From Mycobacterium sp. Aquia_213 (GTDB lineage: Bacteria; Actinomycetota; Actinomycetes; Mycobacteriales; Mycobacteriaceae): a stretch of DNA of 64,000 nucleotides. Location of the stretch: NCBI RefSeq assembly GCF_026625985.1, contig NZ_CP113116.1, positions 1,240,001 to 1,304,000 on the forward strand. The letters are read 5' to 3'. Position 1 is the first letter of the stretch, and each line of letters starts with the position of its first letter. The position numbers were made by a program, and so were the translations under genes. The notes below the pieces were generated by a model. The model saw nothing but the letters and a program-made list of their open reading frames with translations, was not told the DNA's origin and did no database searches. Below are positions 39,577-48,511 of this stretch, in pieces.

Positions 39577-40705
39577 CGTCGGCGGCCGTCTTCCGGCGTG
39601 GCAGCCAGCTGCGGCGCGCGGGTGCGTCGTCGTCCGGGTTCACCAGCTCGACGCCCTGGTACACCGCCAGGTAGACGTCGATGGTCGTCACGATCAGGAT
39701 CATCAGTACCGGCCCGATGACGATGCCCCACGGGCCGAACATGGCGATACCGGCGAACACCGACAGCAGCATCAGCGCCGAATTCAGCCGGGCATCCCGC
39801 GGCACCAGGATCGGGCGCAAGAAGTTGTCGATGTTGGTGACCACCAGCAGATGCCACAAAATCACGAAGGCGCCGCCGAAGATGTTGCCGTAGAAGATCA
39901 TTCCGATGCCGAACGGAATCGTCACGATGCCGCCGCCCAACGGAATGATCGACAGGGCCGTGAGCAGAATCGCGAAAATGAAGAAGCCGTGGTGGAATCC
40001 GGCGACGTAGATCGACCCCGCACCCGCGACACCTTGGCATAGCGCGATGACGAACTGACCGAACACGGTGCCGCGCACCATCGCAGCGGTCTTCTTCAGG
40101 TACAGATCCGTGACTTCCTCGCCCAGCGGGTTGAGCTGACCGATCAACGTGCGCAACCTCTCTCGGTGCACCAGCAGCGCGAGAAAGACGTAGAGAAAAA
40201 TGATCCCGTAGGTGATGGCACCAAAGACGCTTCCCGCGGCGCCTTGCAAGGCTTGCAAGAGCCATTGGCCGACATTCTGCGCGCCGGTGACCATCGCCTT
40301 GCGCAGCATTTCCGCATTGATCGTGATGTGTAGGAAGGGGACTCGTGCCGCAAGGTCGTTGACGACGTGCAGGACTTTGTCGCCGAGCCCGCTCAGGTCG
40401 GTGTTCTTGACCCACCCGGAAATGCTGTCGACCATGCGGGAGATCTGGACGACGGCCAAGACGATGAACAGGCCGACCGGCACGATGACCATCGCCAATG
40501 CCGACAACAAGGTGCAGGTGGCCGACAGGCCGGTGCCGAGCCGCTTGTTGAACCAATTGAACAGTGGCGTGAACAAATACGCACCGACCGCGGCCACCAC
40601 AACCAGCACGAAATAGTCGCGCAGGAAGTACGCACCGAACAGCAGCGCGATCAGGGTGAGAACCGCGAGGGCCCGTTTCTGAGTGAGCGTGAATTCGGTG
40701 TTCAT
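39557..40705 (-). CDS. AI-2E-type (PerM/UPF0118) transporter
   Basis: A 382-residue membrane protein with about seven to eight helices in the PerM pattern: paired N-terminal helices, a long amphipathic soluble middle, then a cluster holding GVAGAGSIYVAGF and PLGGGIVTIPFGIG. The C-terminal tail is basic. Family members export quorum signals or act as ion antiporters; the mycobacterial substrate is unknown. Corresponds to Rv1101c. ATG with GGAGGG upstream. Confidence 0.85.
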   Translation of the reverse strand: MNTEFTLTQKRALAVLTLIALLFGAYFLRDYFVLVVVAAVGAYLFTPLFNWFNKRLGTGLSATCTLLSALAMVIVPVGLFIVLAVVQISRMVDSISGWVKNTDLSGLGDKVLHVVNDLAARVPFLHITINAEMLRKAMVTGAQNVGQWLLQALQGAAGSVFGAITYGIIFLYVFLALLVHRERLRTLIGQLNPLGEEVTDLYLKKTAAMVRGTVFGQFVIALCQGVAGAGSIYVAGFHHGFFIFAILLTALSIIPLGGGIVTIPFGIGMIFYGNIFGGAFVILWHLLVVTNIDNFLRPILVPRDARLNSALMLLSVFAGIAMFGPWGIVIGPVLMILIVTTIDVYLAVYQGVELVNPDDDAPARRSWLPRRKTAADVKSAAQ

Positions 40706-40772
40706 AGCGCCCTCCGCGTCGCCGTTGAGCTGAACCTTAGCCCCGGGCGGCGGTTTTTCCGCGGAGTGCGCG

Positions 40773-41867
40773 CTATCGGTTGGCGGCGGCTTTGGCCGCC
40801 TCGGCCTGCCTCTTCATCTGTCCGAACATGTCGACGTAGTACGGCAGGCACTCGGTCAGCGCCTTCTCGGTGGTGAACAACGGCTGGTAGCCGAGGTCGC
40901 GGGACGCCTTGGCGACCGAGAAATAGTTGTCCAGGTACAGCCGCTCGACCGCCAGCGGCTCCAGCAGCGGCGCAGGAATTCCGAACCGGAAGTGCACCCG
41001 CTGCCAGCCGGTCATGGCCGCGCGCACGATGGGCCCGTTGACCCGAATTCGGGGCCAGGGCTGCCCGCAGGCCTCCACCACCGGCCGGGCGAACTCGAAC
41101 ATGTTGATCGGCTCGTCGTCGTTGATGAAGTAGGCCTGACCGGGTGCGGTACCGCCGGGCACCAGATGCTGGGCGGCCAGGATGAAGCCGTGAATCAGGT
41201 TGTGCACGTAGGAGTTATCCAGCCGGGCCGACTTGCGGCCGATCAGAACTTTGACGTGGCCGGCGAGCACACTTTCGAACAGCTTCCGGAACATCGTCTG
41301 GTCGCCGCGGCCCCAGATGCCACTGGGCCGGATCGCACACGTCAGCATTCCGTCAACGCCGTTCTGGGACAACACGAATCGCTCGGCGACGACCTTGGTC
41401 TCGGTGTAGAGGTCGTTGAATCGAGTGGTGTAGGGCAGGGTTTCGTCGCCGCCGGGGATATTCTGGCCGCCCATCACCACGCTGTTGGATGACGTGTAGA
41501 CGAATCGCTGCACGCCCGCGGCATGCCCGGCGTCCACCAGGTTCTGGGTGCCGCCGACGTTGATCGCAAAGCTGCGCTGACGGTATTCGTCGGTCACCGA
41601 CGCCCCGCCCATCAGCTCGATGATCGCCGCGGTGTGGAAAACCGTGTCGATGCCGTCCACCGCCTGGGCGCAGACGTCCTTGTCGGTGATGTCGCCCTGC
41701 AGCACCTCCAGGTGCGAGTGCGGGGCGAGCGGCGACGGGGCGCGGTCGAAGGAACGCACCGAATAGCCGCGGTCGAGCAGGGTGGTCACCAGGTTGGCCC
41801 CGACGAACCCGGAGCCGCCGGTGACCAGGACGCGGCCGAGTTCGGTTGTCAGTGATGCATCACCCAT
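40773..41867 (-). CDS. 3-beta-hydroxysteroid dehydrogenase-like NAD-dependent enzyme
   Basis: A 364-residue extended SDR corresponding to Rv1106c, the cholesterol/3-beta-hydroxysterol oxidising enzyme of M. tuberculosis. It shows the nucleotide-binding VTGGSGFVGANL, catalytic FNDLYTETKVVAER (YxxxK) and TSSNSVVMGG. The ATG gives the known N-terminus MGDASLTTELGR. A KstR-type palindrome lies 15 bases before the start codon, in line with control by the sterol regulator. Downstream on the same strand, after a 67-base gap, is the AI-2E-type gene. Confidence 0.88.
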   Translation of the reverse strand: MGDASLTTELGRVLVTGGSGFVGANLVTTLLDRGYSVRSFDRAPSPLAPHSHLEVLQGDITDKDVCAQAVDGIDTVFHTAAIIELMGGASVTDEYRQRSFAINVGGTQNLVDAGHAAGVQRFVYTSSNSVVMGGQNIPGGDETLPYTTRFNDLYTETKVVAERFVLSQNGVDGMLTCAIRPSGIWGRGDQTMFRKLFESVLAGHVKVLIGRKSARLDNSYVHNLIHGFILAAQHLVPGGTAPGQAYFINDDEPINMFEFARPVVEACGQPWPRIRVNGPIVRAAMTGWQRVHFRFGIPAPLLEPLAVERLYLDNYFSVAKASRDLGYQPLFTTEKALTECLPYYVDMFGQMKRQAEAAKAAANR

Positions 41868-41882
41868 GTCGCAAACCCTAAC

Positions 41883-41896
41883 TGAAACGTGTTTCA
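41883..41896. promoter_or_regulatory. KstR-type operator upstream of the 3-beta-HSD gene
   Basis: TGAAACGTGTTTCA fits the published KstR consensus TnnAACnnGTTnnA at every fixed position and is a 6+6 palindrome. It sits in the short gap between xseB and the HSD start codon. KstR represses sterol-catabolism genes until a cholesterol-derived CoA thioester releases it. Confidence 0.75.
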
Positions 41897-41929
41897 ATTT
41901 TAAAAATAATTGTGTACCGCGGGGCCGGT

Positions 41930-42178
41930 TCAGCCTTCCTCGCTCTGGCCGGCCGCCAGCGCATCCTCCACCCGCTTGCGGGCGCCAGCTAAGTGCTCTT
42001 CGCATCGTTTTGCCAGCTGTTCGCCTCTTTCCCAGAGTTTCAGCGATGCATCGAGGTCCAGCCCGCCTTGCTCCAGCAGGCGCACGACTTCGATCAGCTC
42101 GTCCCGGCAAGATTCATAGCCAAGTTGACTAATGGGCGTAACCGATTCGGCCCCGTCGCTGTCCTTGTCAGTGACCAT
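41930..42178 (-). CDS. xseB: Exodeoxyribonuclease VII small subunit
   Basis: An 82-residue helical protein with the family pattern GYESCRDELIEVVRLLEQGGLDLDASLKLWERGEQL, acting as helper of XseA in degrading single-stranded DNA. It overlaps the end of xseA by 11 bases, so it is translationally coupled. Confidence 0.92.
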   Translation of the reverse strand: MVTDKDSDGAESVTPISQLGYESCRDELIEVVRLLEQGGLDLDASLKLWERGEQLAKRCEEHLAGARKRVEDALAAGQSEEG

Positions 42179-43427
42179 CGGTCAGCCCTTCACTCACCGC
42201 CGCTACGGCGCCGTCGGACACTCGCACCCGCAGCCGGGTGCCGGCCGGTGCGTCGTCCACCGAGCGCAGGACGTGCATCGCATCGCCGGCGCCGGTGGCG
42301 GGAACGGTCTGCACCACCGCATACCCCCGCGCCAACGTCGCCGCCGGGCCCAGCGTAGCCAGCCGCGCGGACAGGTGGCCGACGCGTTCGGATTCGGCGC
42401 CGACCAGCCGGGTGATGTCGCGGCGCCCGGCCGAGCGGGCGCGGTGGATCTCCTCGGCGCGTGCCGTCAGCGCGGTCAGCGGCTCGGCCAGCACCGGACG
42501 GCTGCGCAACTGGGTCAACGCGCGCTGTTCGCGAGACACCCAATTGCGCAGCGCCTGCGCGCTGCGCCGGCGCATGTCCTGGATGCCGCGCAATTCCGCG
42601 GCGGTGTCCGGGACCACCCTCTTGGCCGCGTCGGTGGGGGTGGCCGCGCGCAGATCGGCGACCAGATCGCACAGCGGGTTGTCGGGCTCGTGGCCGACCG
42701 CGCTGATCACCGGCGTGCGACAGGCCGCGATCGCGCGGCACAGTGTCTCGTCGGAGAACGGCAGCAGGTCCTCGACGCTGCCGCCGCCGCGGGCCAGCAC
42801 GATCACGTCGACGGCCTGGTCGCGGTCGAGTTCGCCTAGCGCCTCGACGATCTGGGCGACCGCGTTGGGTCCTTGGACGGCGGTGTTGCGCACCGCGAAC
42901 CGCACCGCGGGCCAGCGGGTGCCGGCCACCGTCGTCACGTCGCGCTCGGCGGCGCTCGCTCGGCCGGTAATTAGCCCAATCATGTTAGGCAGGAAGGGGA
43001 TTGGCCTTTTGAGTCTCGGGTCGAAGAGGCCTTCGGCGTCCAGTAGCCGGCGCAGCCGGTCAATGCGGGCCAGCAGTTCGCCGACGCCGACGGCGCGAAT
43101 CTCGGACAGGCGCAACGAGAATGTGCCGCGCCCGGTGTAGAAGGAAGGCTTACCGCAGACCACCACCTGGGTGCCCTCGGCCAACTTCACCGGTGCGTTG
43201 AGCACCAGGTCGCGCGGACATGTCACGGTCAGCGACATGTCGGCGGCCGGGTCACGCAGCACCATGAACACGGTCTTGGAATCTGCCCGAATGTTGATCT
43301 GGGCCAATTGCCCTTCGACCCAGACGGTTCCGAGCTTGTCGATCCAGCCCGCCACCCGGATCGCGACGGCGCGAACCGGGAACGGGTTCTCGGCCGAGTT
43401 CGCGTCCGAATTCGCCGCTCGGGTCAC
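42168..43427 (-). CDS. xseA: Exodeoxyribonuclease VII large subunit
   Basis: A 419-residue nuclease subunit. An N-terminal OB fold binds single-stranded DNA (WVEGQLAQINIRADSKTVFMVLRD). The catalytic domain includes LITGRASAAERDV, VIVLARGGGSVEDL and GHEPDNPLCDLVADLRAATPTDAAK. A coiled-coil region follows for XseB binding. GTG start overlapping the stop of the upstream lipid-droplet-type gene, so the three genes are coupled. Confidence 0.93.
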   Translation of the reverse strand: MTRAANSDANSAENPFPVRAVAIRVAGWIDKLGTVWVEGQLAQINIRADSKTVFMVLRDPAADMSLTVTCPRDLVLNAPVKLAEGTQVVVCGKPSFYTGRGTFSLRLSEIRAVGVGELLARIDRLRRLLDAEGLFDPRLKRPIPFLPNMIGLITGRASAAERDVTTVAGTRWPAVRFAVRNTAVQGPNAVAQIVEALGELDRDQAVDVIVLARGGGSVEDLLPFSDETLCRAIAACRTPVISAVGHEPDNPLCDLVADLRAATPTDAAKRVVPDTAAELRGIQDMRRRSAQALRNWVSREQRALTQLRSRPVLAEPLTALTARAEEIHRARSAGRRDITRLVGAESERVGHLSARLATLGPAATLARGYAVVQTVPATGAGDAMHVLRSVDDAPAGTRLRVRVSDGAVAAVSEGLTDGH

Positions 43428-44005
43428 TTCGCGGTCGCGCGGGTGATCCTGTTGGCCAGCAACGTCTGGAACGGAGCGCGGGCCTTGGTGGCCTGCTCGT
43501 AGGCCAGCAGGGCTTCAAGCTCGTCGACACTCAGCGACTGCACCCGGGCCCGCAGCTGGGCCAGCGTCAGTGCCGGGTAGTCGAGTTCGGCCGCGACCGA
43601 CGGCTCCGGAACCGACTTCTTGGACGTCGGCCTGCTCGGGGCGCCGCCCGCGTCCAGTGCCGCCTCGGCCACCGAGTAGAGCGCGAAGCGCCCCTCGGCC
43701 CGACGGTCGCCCCCGGCGCCGTCCGGCAATTCGGCGAAACCGCCGTCGATGGCGACTTCGGAGTCCTCGTCGAACGTTGCCCATTCCGGCTTTTCGTCCT
43801 TGGGCGGAAAGATCGATTCCAGGGTGGAGTCGCCCTTGTTCACCAGCTCGGCCAGATTCTGCTGAAAACGCATCACGATGTGCGCCGCCTGACTGACCAC
43901 CGTCATCGGGTACATCAGGATCGTCTTCGGCAGTCTGATGGTCTCCTCGACGGCGACTGTCGCCGCGCCGACCAGCAGCCGAACTCCGTATGGTGCAGAA
44001 GCCAT
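43424..44005 (-). CDS. Lipid droplet-associated-type protein (Rv1109c family)
   Basis: A 193-residue protein. The N-terminal half is amphipathic and hydrophobic (VRLLVGAATVAVEETIRLPKTILMYPMTVVSQAAH region). The C-terminal part is acidic, then ends in a small helical domain with LPDYPALTL-like YPALTLAQLRARVQSLS. It occupies the Rv1109c position, divergent from ispH, and overlaps the xseA start. The lipid-droplet name is the database family name as I remember it; the molecular function is not known. Confidence 0.7.
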   Translation of the reverse strand: MASAPYGVRLLVGAATVAVEETIRLPKTILMYPMTVVSQAAHIVMRFQQNLAELVNKGDSTLESIFPPKDEKPEWATFDEDSEVAIDGGFAELPDGAGGDRRAEGRFALYSVAEAALDAGGAPSRPTSKKSVPEPSVAAELDYPALTLAQLRARVQSLSVDELEALLAYEQATKARAPFQTLLANRITRATAK

Positions 44006-44094
44006 GGGTCCAAGATTGCCTTAAGCGACGGCTAACTCCAAGCCCGGCACCGCGAGCTGGCGGGCCCGTGTCGGCAGAACGTACCCTGGAGGAC

Positions 44095-45093
44095 ATGCCT
44101 CCGACTGTCGACATGGGGATTCCCGGCGCGACCAGCTCGGTAGCCAGCAGCCCAATCAGCAAAAGGGTGCTCCTTGCGGAGCCGCGTGGCTACTGCGCAG
44201 GCGTGGATCGGGCCGTCGAGACGGTCGAGCGCGCGCTGGAGAAGCACGGTGCCCCGGTCTATGTGCGCCACGAGATCGTGCACAACCGGCACGTCGTCGA
44301 CACCCTGGAAAAGGCCGGTGCGGTGTTCGTCCAGGAGACGCACGAGGTCCCCGAGGGAGCCATCGTGGTGTTCTCCGCACACGGGGTCGCACCGACGGTG
44401 CACACCGAGGCCGCTGAACGGAATCTGCATACCATCGACGCCACCTGCCCGCTGGTCACCAAGGTGCACAACGAGGCCCGGCGCTTCGCCCGCAACGACT
44501 ACGACATCCTGCTGATCGGCCACGAGGGCCACGAGGAAGTCATCGGTACCGCCGGGGAGGCGCCCGAGCACGTGCAGCTGGTCGACGGCGTCGCGTCGGT
44601 CGACAACGTGACCATTCGCGACGAGAACAAGGTGATATGGCTGTCGCAGACCACGCTCTCGGTCGACGAGACCATGGAGATCGTCGAGCGGCTGCGGGAG
44701 CGGTTCCCCAAACTGCAGGACCCGCCCAGCGACGACATTTGCTATGCGACCCAGAACCGCCAGGTCGCGGTCAAGGCGATGGCACCGGAGTGCGAGCTGG
44801 TGATCGTCGTCGGGTCCCGCAATTCGTCGAACTCGGTGCGGTTGGTGGAAGTGGCACTGGGTGGCGGGGCGGCGGCGGCGTACCTGGTCGACTGGGCCGA
44901 CGACATCGACCCGGCCTGGCTCGACGGCGTTACGACCGTCGGGGTCACCTCCGGGGCCTCGGTTCCGGAGGTGCTGGTGCGTGGCGTGCTGGAGCGGCTG
45001 GCCGAGTGCGGCTTCGACGTGGTGCAACCGGTGTCGACGGCTCAGGAGACCCTGGTGTTCGCGCTGCCCCGGGAAATCAGGTCACTGCTCTAG
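44095..45093 (+). CDS. ispH: 4-hydroxy-3-methylbut-2-enyl diphosphate reductase
   Basis: A 332-residue iron-sulfur enzyme, the last step of the MEP pathway, giving IPP and DMAPP. Three cluster cysteines are visible in PRGYCAGVDRAV, DATCPLVTKVH and DDICYATQNRQ. HEIVHNRHVVD, FSAHGVAP and GSRNSSNS also match. It corresponds to lytB2/Rv1110. The ATG is fixed by GGAGG four bases upstream; an earlier in-frame start lacks support. Confidence 0.95.
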   Translation: MPPTVDMGIPGATSSVASSPISKRVLLAEPRGYCAGVDRAVETVERALEKHGAPVYVRHEIVHNRHVVDTLEKAGAVFVQETHEVPEGAIVVFSAHGVAPTVHTEAAERNLHTIDATCPLVTKVHNEARRFARNDYDILLIGHEGHEEVIGTAGEAPEHVQLVDGVASVDNVTIRDENKVIWLSQTTLSVDETMEIVERLRERFPKLQDPPSDDICYATQNRQVAVKAMAPECELVIVVGSRNSSNSVRLVEVALGGGAAAAYLVDWADDIDPAWLDGVTTVGVTSGASVPEVLVRGVLERLAECGFDVVQPVSTAQETLVFALPREIRSLL

Positions 45094-45120
45094 CCGTTAG
45101 TCGGCGGGTCCCCGAAGGAC

Positions 45121-46329
45121 CTAGGCGTCGTACTCCCAGGACTCGGCCGGGGGACGCCCCTGTGTCCGGCCATTTGCCCGTGACCGGCCGCGGCGATCCC
45201 CGCGCGGCTCACCCCGGCGTTCGTCCGACGGACCGGATCCGCGGTAACGGACCTGCGAGATCGGGTGGTGCGTCGAGTCGGAGCCGTTCCTGCCGTTCGG
45301 TGCGGCCTGACGCCGCCGAGGCTCCGGGGCGGGCTGGTAGGACTCGTACGGCTCATAGGACTGGTATCGGTTGAACGGCTCCGACGAGACGGGCGGTTCG
45401 TACCGGTCGTAGTCCTCGTAGCGGCCGCCGCGAGCAGCCGGACGTTCGTAGGGGCTGCGGGTGCGCGGGTCGCGACGGCCTTCCCGCGGCGACTGGCCGC
45501 GCTGGTCGGGATCGCCCTGCGGGCGGCGCCGCGAGGAGCGGCGCGCCGGGTCGGCGGGGTCGTAGTCGCGAGACGATGCCTCGCGCCGCCGGCGCGGCCG
45601 CTCGGCCGCCGGGTCGTACTCCTCGTCCGGCGAGGGGCGGGCGTGCCGGGAGCGGCTTCGGGCGGAACCCGTGGCGGACCGGCCGCTGCGCGCCGTTCGG
45701 CTGCTGCGGGCCGAGCCCTTCGAGGGGCTGCGCTGCGAATCGAGGGCCTCTTCTTCGTCGGCATCTTCGTCGGACGACGCGATGCCCAGCAGCGAGTTCA
45801 GTTTCGCGCTGATGCCGCGCAGGAATGGCGACTTCTCCGCAACCGTGGCGCTGGCGGTCGCTGTCTCGTCAGGCGCGGCCGCCGCGATCGTTCGCTGCGA
45901 TAGCCCGATGTACCACCTGATCAGGCCGATCAGCAAGACGCCGCCGGCGGCGCCCAGCATCAACGGGAAACGCTCGATCAGCGGATAGCCGCAGTTGATC
46001 AGCAGGTCTTTGAGGTTGCCGAGCTTGGCGCCGTGAAACAGCCAGTAGGCGCCCGGCACCGCGCAGAAAAGGATCAGCGGTGGCTGGATGACCGCGGTGA
46101 ACAGGCCTTCCTGGCGTACGGCCAGCACCGCCACCACGCAGCCCGCTATATAGAGGCCCGCGAAGATGCCGGTCAGCTCCTTGTGACCGGATCCGGAGTC
46201 GATGCCATACCCAATGGCAGTCGCGGTAATGGCGATGAGCAGGGCTATCCACGACGGCACACCCGGAATCCCGGGGTGGATCGAGCGATGGGCAGCTTCT
46301 ACTGCCGAGGTTCCCCGCTGCGCTGACAC
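45121..46329 (-). CDS. Membrane protein with long arginine/serine-rich tail (DUF6542 type)
   Basis: A 402-residue protein. Residues about 20-150 hold four membrane helices (WIALLIAITATAIGYGI, IAGCVVAVLAV, PPLILFCAVPGAYWLF, LGAAGGVLLIGLIRWYI). The rest is a disordered, highly charged tail rich in Arg, Ser, Tyr and Pro (SRRRPQGDPDQRGQSPREG style). It corresponds to Rv1111c. Such tails in mycobacteria often carry phosphorylation sites, but none can be named here. GTG start; convergent with ispH, divergent from ychF. Confidence 0.75.
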   Translation of the reverse strand: MSAQRGTSAVEAAHRSIHPGIPGVPSWIALLIAITATAIGYGIDSGSGHKELTGIFAGLYIAGCVVAVLAVRQEGLFTAVIQPPLILFCAVPGAYWLFHGAKLGNLKDLLINCGYPLIERFPLMLGAAGGVLLIGLIRWYIGLSQRTIAAAAPDETATASATVAEKSPFLRGISAKLNSLLGIASSDEDADEEEALDSQRSPSKGSARSSRTARSGRSATGSARSRSRHARPSPDEEYDPAAERPRRRREASSRDYDPADPARRSSRRRPQGDPDQRGQSPREGRRDPRTRSPYERPAARGGRYEDYDRYEPPVSSEPFNRYQSYEPYESYQPAPEPRRRQAAPNGRNGSDSTHHPISQVRYRGSGPSDERRGEPRGDRRGRSRANGRTQGRPPAESWEYDA

Positions 46330-46462
46330 ATGTAGACCGTACCGGCAATGGGCGAAAACCCCCGTAAATAGCTTGTTAGGAATGCCGGGCGTGCCACGGA
46401 TTCGCGCCGTAATTGAGCCGCGGCGACCTGGCTTTGGCGCGGAGCCCTAAACTTGGTTCCCC

Positions 46463-47536
46463 GTGAGCCTGAGCCTGGGAATCGTGGGGCTGCCGAACGT
46501 GGGCAAGTCGACCCTGTTTAATGCGCTGACCCGGAACAATGTGGTCGCGGCCAACTATCCATTCGCGACGATCGAACCGAACGAGGGCGTCGCAGCGCTG
46601 CCCGACCCGCGACTCGACAAGCTGGCCGAGATGTTCGACTCCGAGAAGATCGTGCCGGCGCCTGTGACGTTCGTCGACATCGCCGGAATCGTGAAGGGCG
46701 CCTCCGAGGGCGCTGGGCTCGGCAACAAGTTCCTGGCCAATATCCGCGAATGTGACGCGATCTGTCAGGTGGTGCGGGTGTTCGCCGACGACGACGTCGT
46801 GCACGTCGACGGCAAGGTAGACCCGGGCTCCGACATCGAGGTGATCGAGACCGAGCTGATCCTCGCCGACATGCAGACCCTGGAGAAGGCCGTCCCCCGC
46901 CTGGAGAAGGAAGCCCGCAACAACAAGGAGCGCAAGGCCGTGCACGAGGCGGCCGTCGCCGCCGAGGCGGTGCTGGACTCGGGCAAGACGCTCTTCGCCG
47001 CCGGCGTCGACGCGTCACTGCTGCGCGAGCTGAACCTGATGACCACCAAGCCGTTTCTGTACGTGTTCAACGCCGACGAGGCCGTGCTCACCGACGATGC
47101 CCGCAAGGCCGAGCTGCGCGCGATGGTCGCGCCCGCCGACGCGGTATTCCTCGACGCGAAGATCGAATCCGAACTGGTCGAACTCGACGACGAGTCGGCC
47201 GCCGAGTTACTCGAATCCATCGGGCAGACTGAGCGCGGACTAGATGCGTTGGCGCGGGCTGGTTTTCACACATTGAAGTTGCAGACCTATCTGACGGCGG
47301 GTCCAAAAGAGTCGCGCGCGTGGGTGATTCATCAGGGCGATACCGCACCCAAGGCCGCCGGGGTGATCCACACCGATTTCGAGAAGGGCTTCATCAAAGC
47401 CGAAATCGTCTCCTACGACGACCTGATCGACGCCGGGTCGATGGCGGCGGCCAAGGCGGCCGGGAAGGTTCGGATGGAAGGCAAGGACTACGTGATGGCC
47501 GACGGCGACGTCGTCGAGTTCCGGTTCAACGTGTAG
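46463..47536 (+). CDS. ychF: Redox-regulated ATPase YchF (Obg-like)
   Basis: A 357-residue TRAFAC-class ATPase binding ribosomes. It shows P-loop GLPNVGKSTLFNAL, DIAGIVKGASEGAGLGNKFL and the NADE motif in place of NKxD that explains ATP rather than GTP preference. The C-terminal TGS-like end includes QTYLTAGPKESRAWVI and KDYVMADGDVVEFRFNV. The length is standard. GTG start. It marks the left border of the accessory zone that runs to zwf. Confidence 0.95.
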   Translation: MSLSLGIVGLPNVGKSTLFNALTRNNVVAANYPFATIEPNEGVAALPDPRLDKLAEMFDSEKIVPAPVTFVDIAGIVKGASEGAGLGNKFLANIRECDAICQVVRVFADDDVVHVDGKVDPGSDIEVIETELILADMQTLEKAVPRLEKEARNNKERKAVHEAAVAAEAVLDSGKTLFAAGVDASLLRELNLMTTKPFLYVFNADEAVLTDDARKAELRAMVAPADAVFLDAKIESELVELDDESAAELLESIGQTERGLDALARAGFHTLKLQTYLTAGPKESRAWVIHQGDTAPKAAGVIHTDFEKGFIKAEIVSYDDLIDAGSMAAAKAAGKVRMEGKDYVMADGDVVEFRFNV

Positions 47537-47562
47537 ACCCTGACGACGGACCGCCCCACGTG

Positions 47563-47580
47563 TTCCGCGCTGGAGCGGAA
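47563..47580. terminator. Weak hairpin after ychF
   Basis: TTCCGC pairs with GCGGAA around a six-base loop, about 25 bases after the ychF stop codon. There is no T tract, so termination is only possible. Confidence 0.3.
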
Positions 47581-47666
47581 GATGTTCGGCGTCAAGGCCT
47601 TTGGCGAAAAACTCATCCGTTTCGTTATCGGTAGACCGGTCGTGGCCGCTGCGGGAAATTCGCGTG

Positions 47667-48053
47667 ATGCCGATTAATCGTCGCAAGGTTTTGGGTGGAG
47701 CGGGCTGGCGGGCGCCGCAGCCGGTGCCGGCGTTGACCGTCTTATCTCCGACGGCACTCCTGGCTATCCCACTGACAAGGTAGAGCCGATGGCCGATGAC
47801 GCCACACGTTTTGGCAGTGGGAGATCAACATCGTCCTCAAGGGAGTCGCGGCTTGGGTGGCCATCGACGGGAACGGCAATCACGAGAGTTTCGACCAACC
47901 AGTGCGCCCGAGGACAAAGACAACATCGGCATCGGCGAGTCCCTGAGCAGGCTTCCACCGCGGGTGTTGTCGGCCGTCTTCGGTGTTCCCGAGGACGCTT
48001 TCAAACCCTTCAAGAAGGTTGACGGCGCGATCACCATCCTTCGATCGCCGTAG
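47667..48053 (+). pseudogene. Frameshifted gene for a Tat-signal-like exported protein
   Basis: Four adjoining segments in three frames read as one protein. They are MPINRRKVLGGAG; then LAGAAAGAGVDRLISDGTP to ADDATRFGS; then WEINIVLKGVAAWVAIDGN; then PEDKDNIGIGESLSRLP to the stop. The breaks lie near positions 47701, 47816 and 47907, and each shifts the frame in the same direction, so three single-base losses would explain them and the last segment is back in the first frame. The start looks like a twin-arginine signal with an Ala/Gly-rich core. It is either a decayed gene or sequencing error. Family not recognised. Confidence 0.55.
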
Positions 48054-48097
48054 CCGACGCGCAATAGTTGTCGGAGGGCGTGGCTAACGTCCTGGTT

Positions 48098-48496
48098 ATG
48101 AAGTTCATTTCGACCCGCATCATCACCGCAGACGTCAAACGGCTCGTTGCTTTCTACGAGCTGGTCACCGAAACCGCCCCGGTCTGGGGCAACGATCTGT
48201 TCGCCGAGATTCCGACCGCCATCGGAACGCTGGCCATCGGAAGTGACAAAACCGTGCCGCTGTTCGGCGCGGGTTCCGCCGAAGCGGCCGCCAACCGCAG
48301 CGCGATCCTGGAGTTCATCGTCGAGGACGTGGACGCCGAATATGAGCGACTCAGGGGGAGCGTCGGCGAGATCGTGACCGAGCCAACGACAATGCCGTGG
48401 GGCAATCGCGCGCTGCTTTTTCGCGACCCGGATGGAAACCTGGTCAATCTGTTCACGCCGGTGACCGACGAGGCGCGCGCGAAGTTCGGGCGTTGA
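48098..48496 (+). CDS. VOC-superfamily (glyoxalase/bleomycin-resistance-like) protein
   Basis: A 132-residue protein with two beta-alpha-beta-beta-beta half-repeats: STRIITADVKRLVAFYE at the start and AILEFIVEDVDAEYERL with RALLFRDPDGNLVNLFTPV in the second half. It is a VOC-fold protein, possibly a metal-dependent lyase, isomerase or binding protein; the substrate is unknown. An ATG was chosen. A GTG six codons upstream with GGAGGG very close is an alternative, so the start is uncertain. Confidence 0.75.
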   Translation: MKFISTRIITADVKRLVAFYELVTETAPVWGNDLFAEIPTAIGTLAIGSDKTVPLFGAGSAEAAANRSAILEFIVEDVDAEYERLRGSVGEIVTEPTTMPWGNRALLFRDPDGNLVNLFTPVTDEARAKFGR

Positions 48497-48511
48497 GGAT
48501 CCGACCGACGG

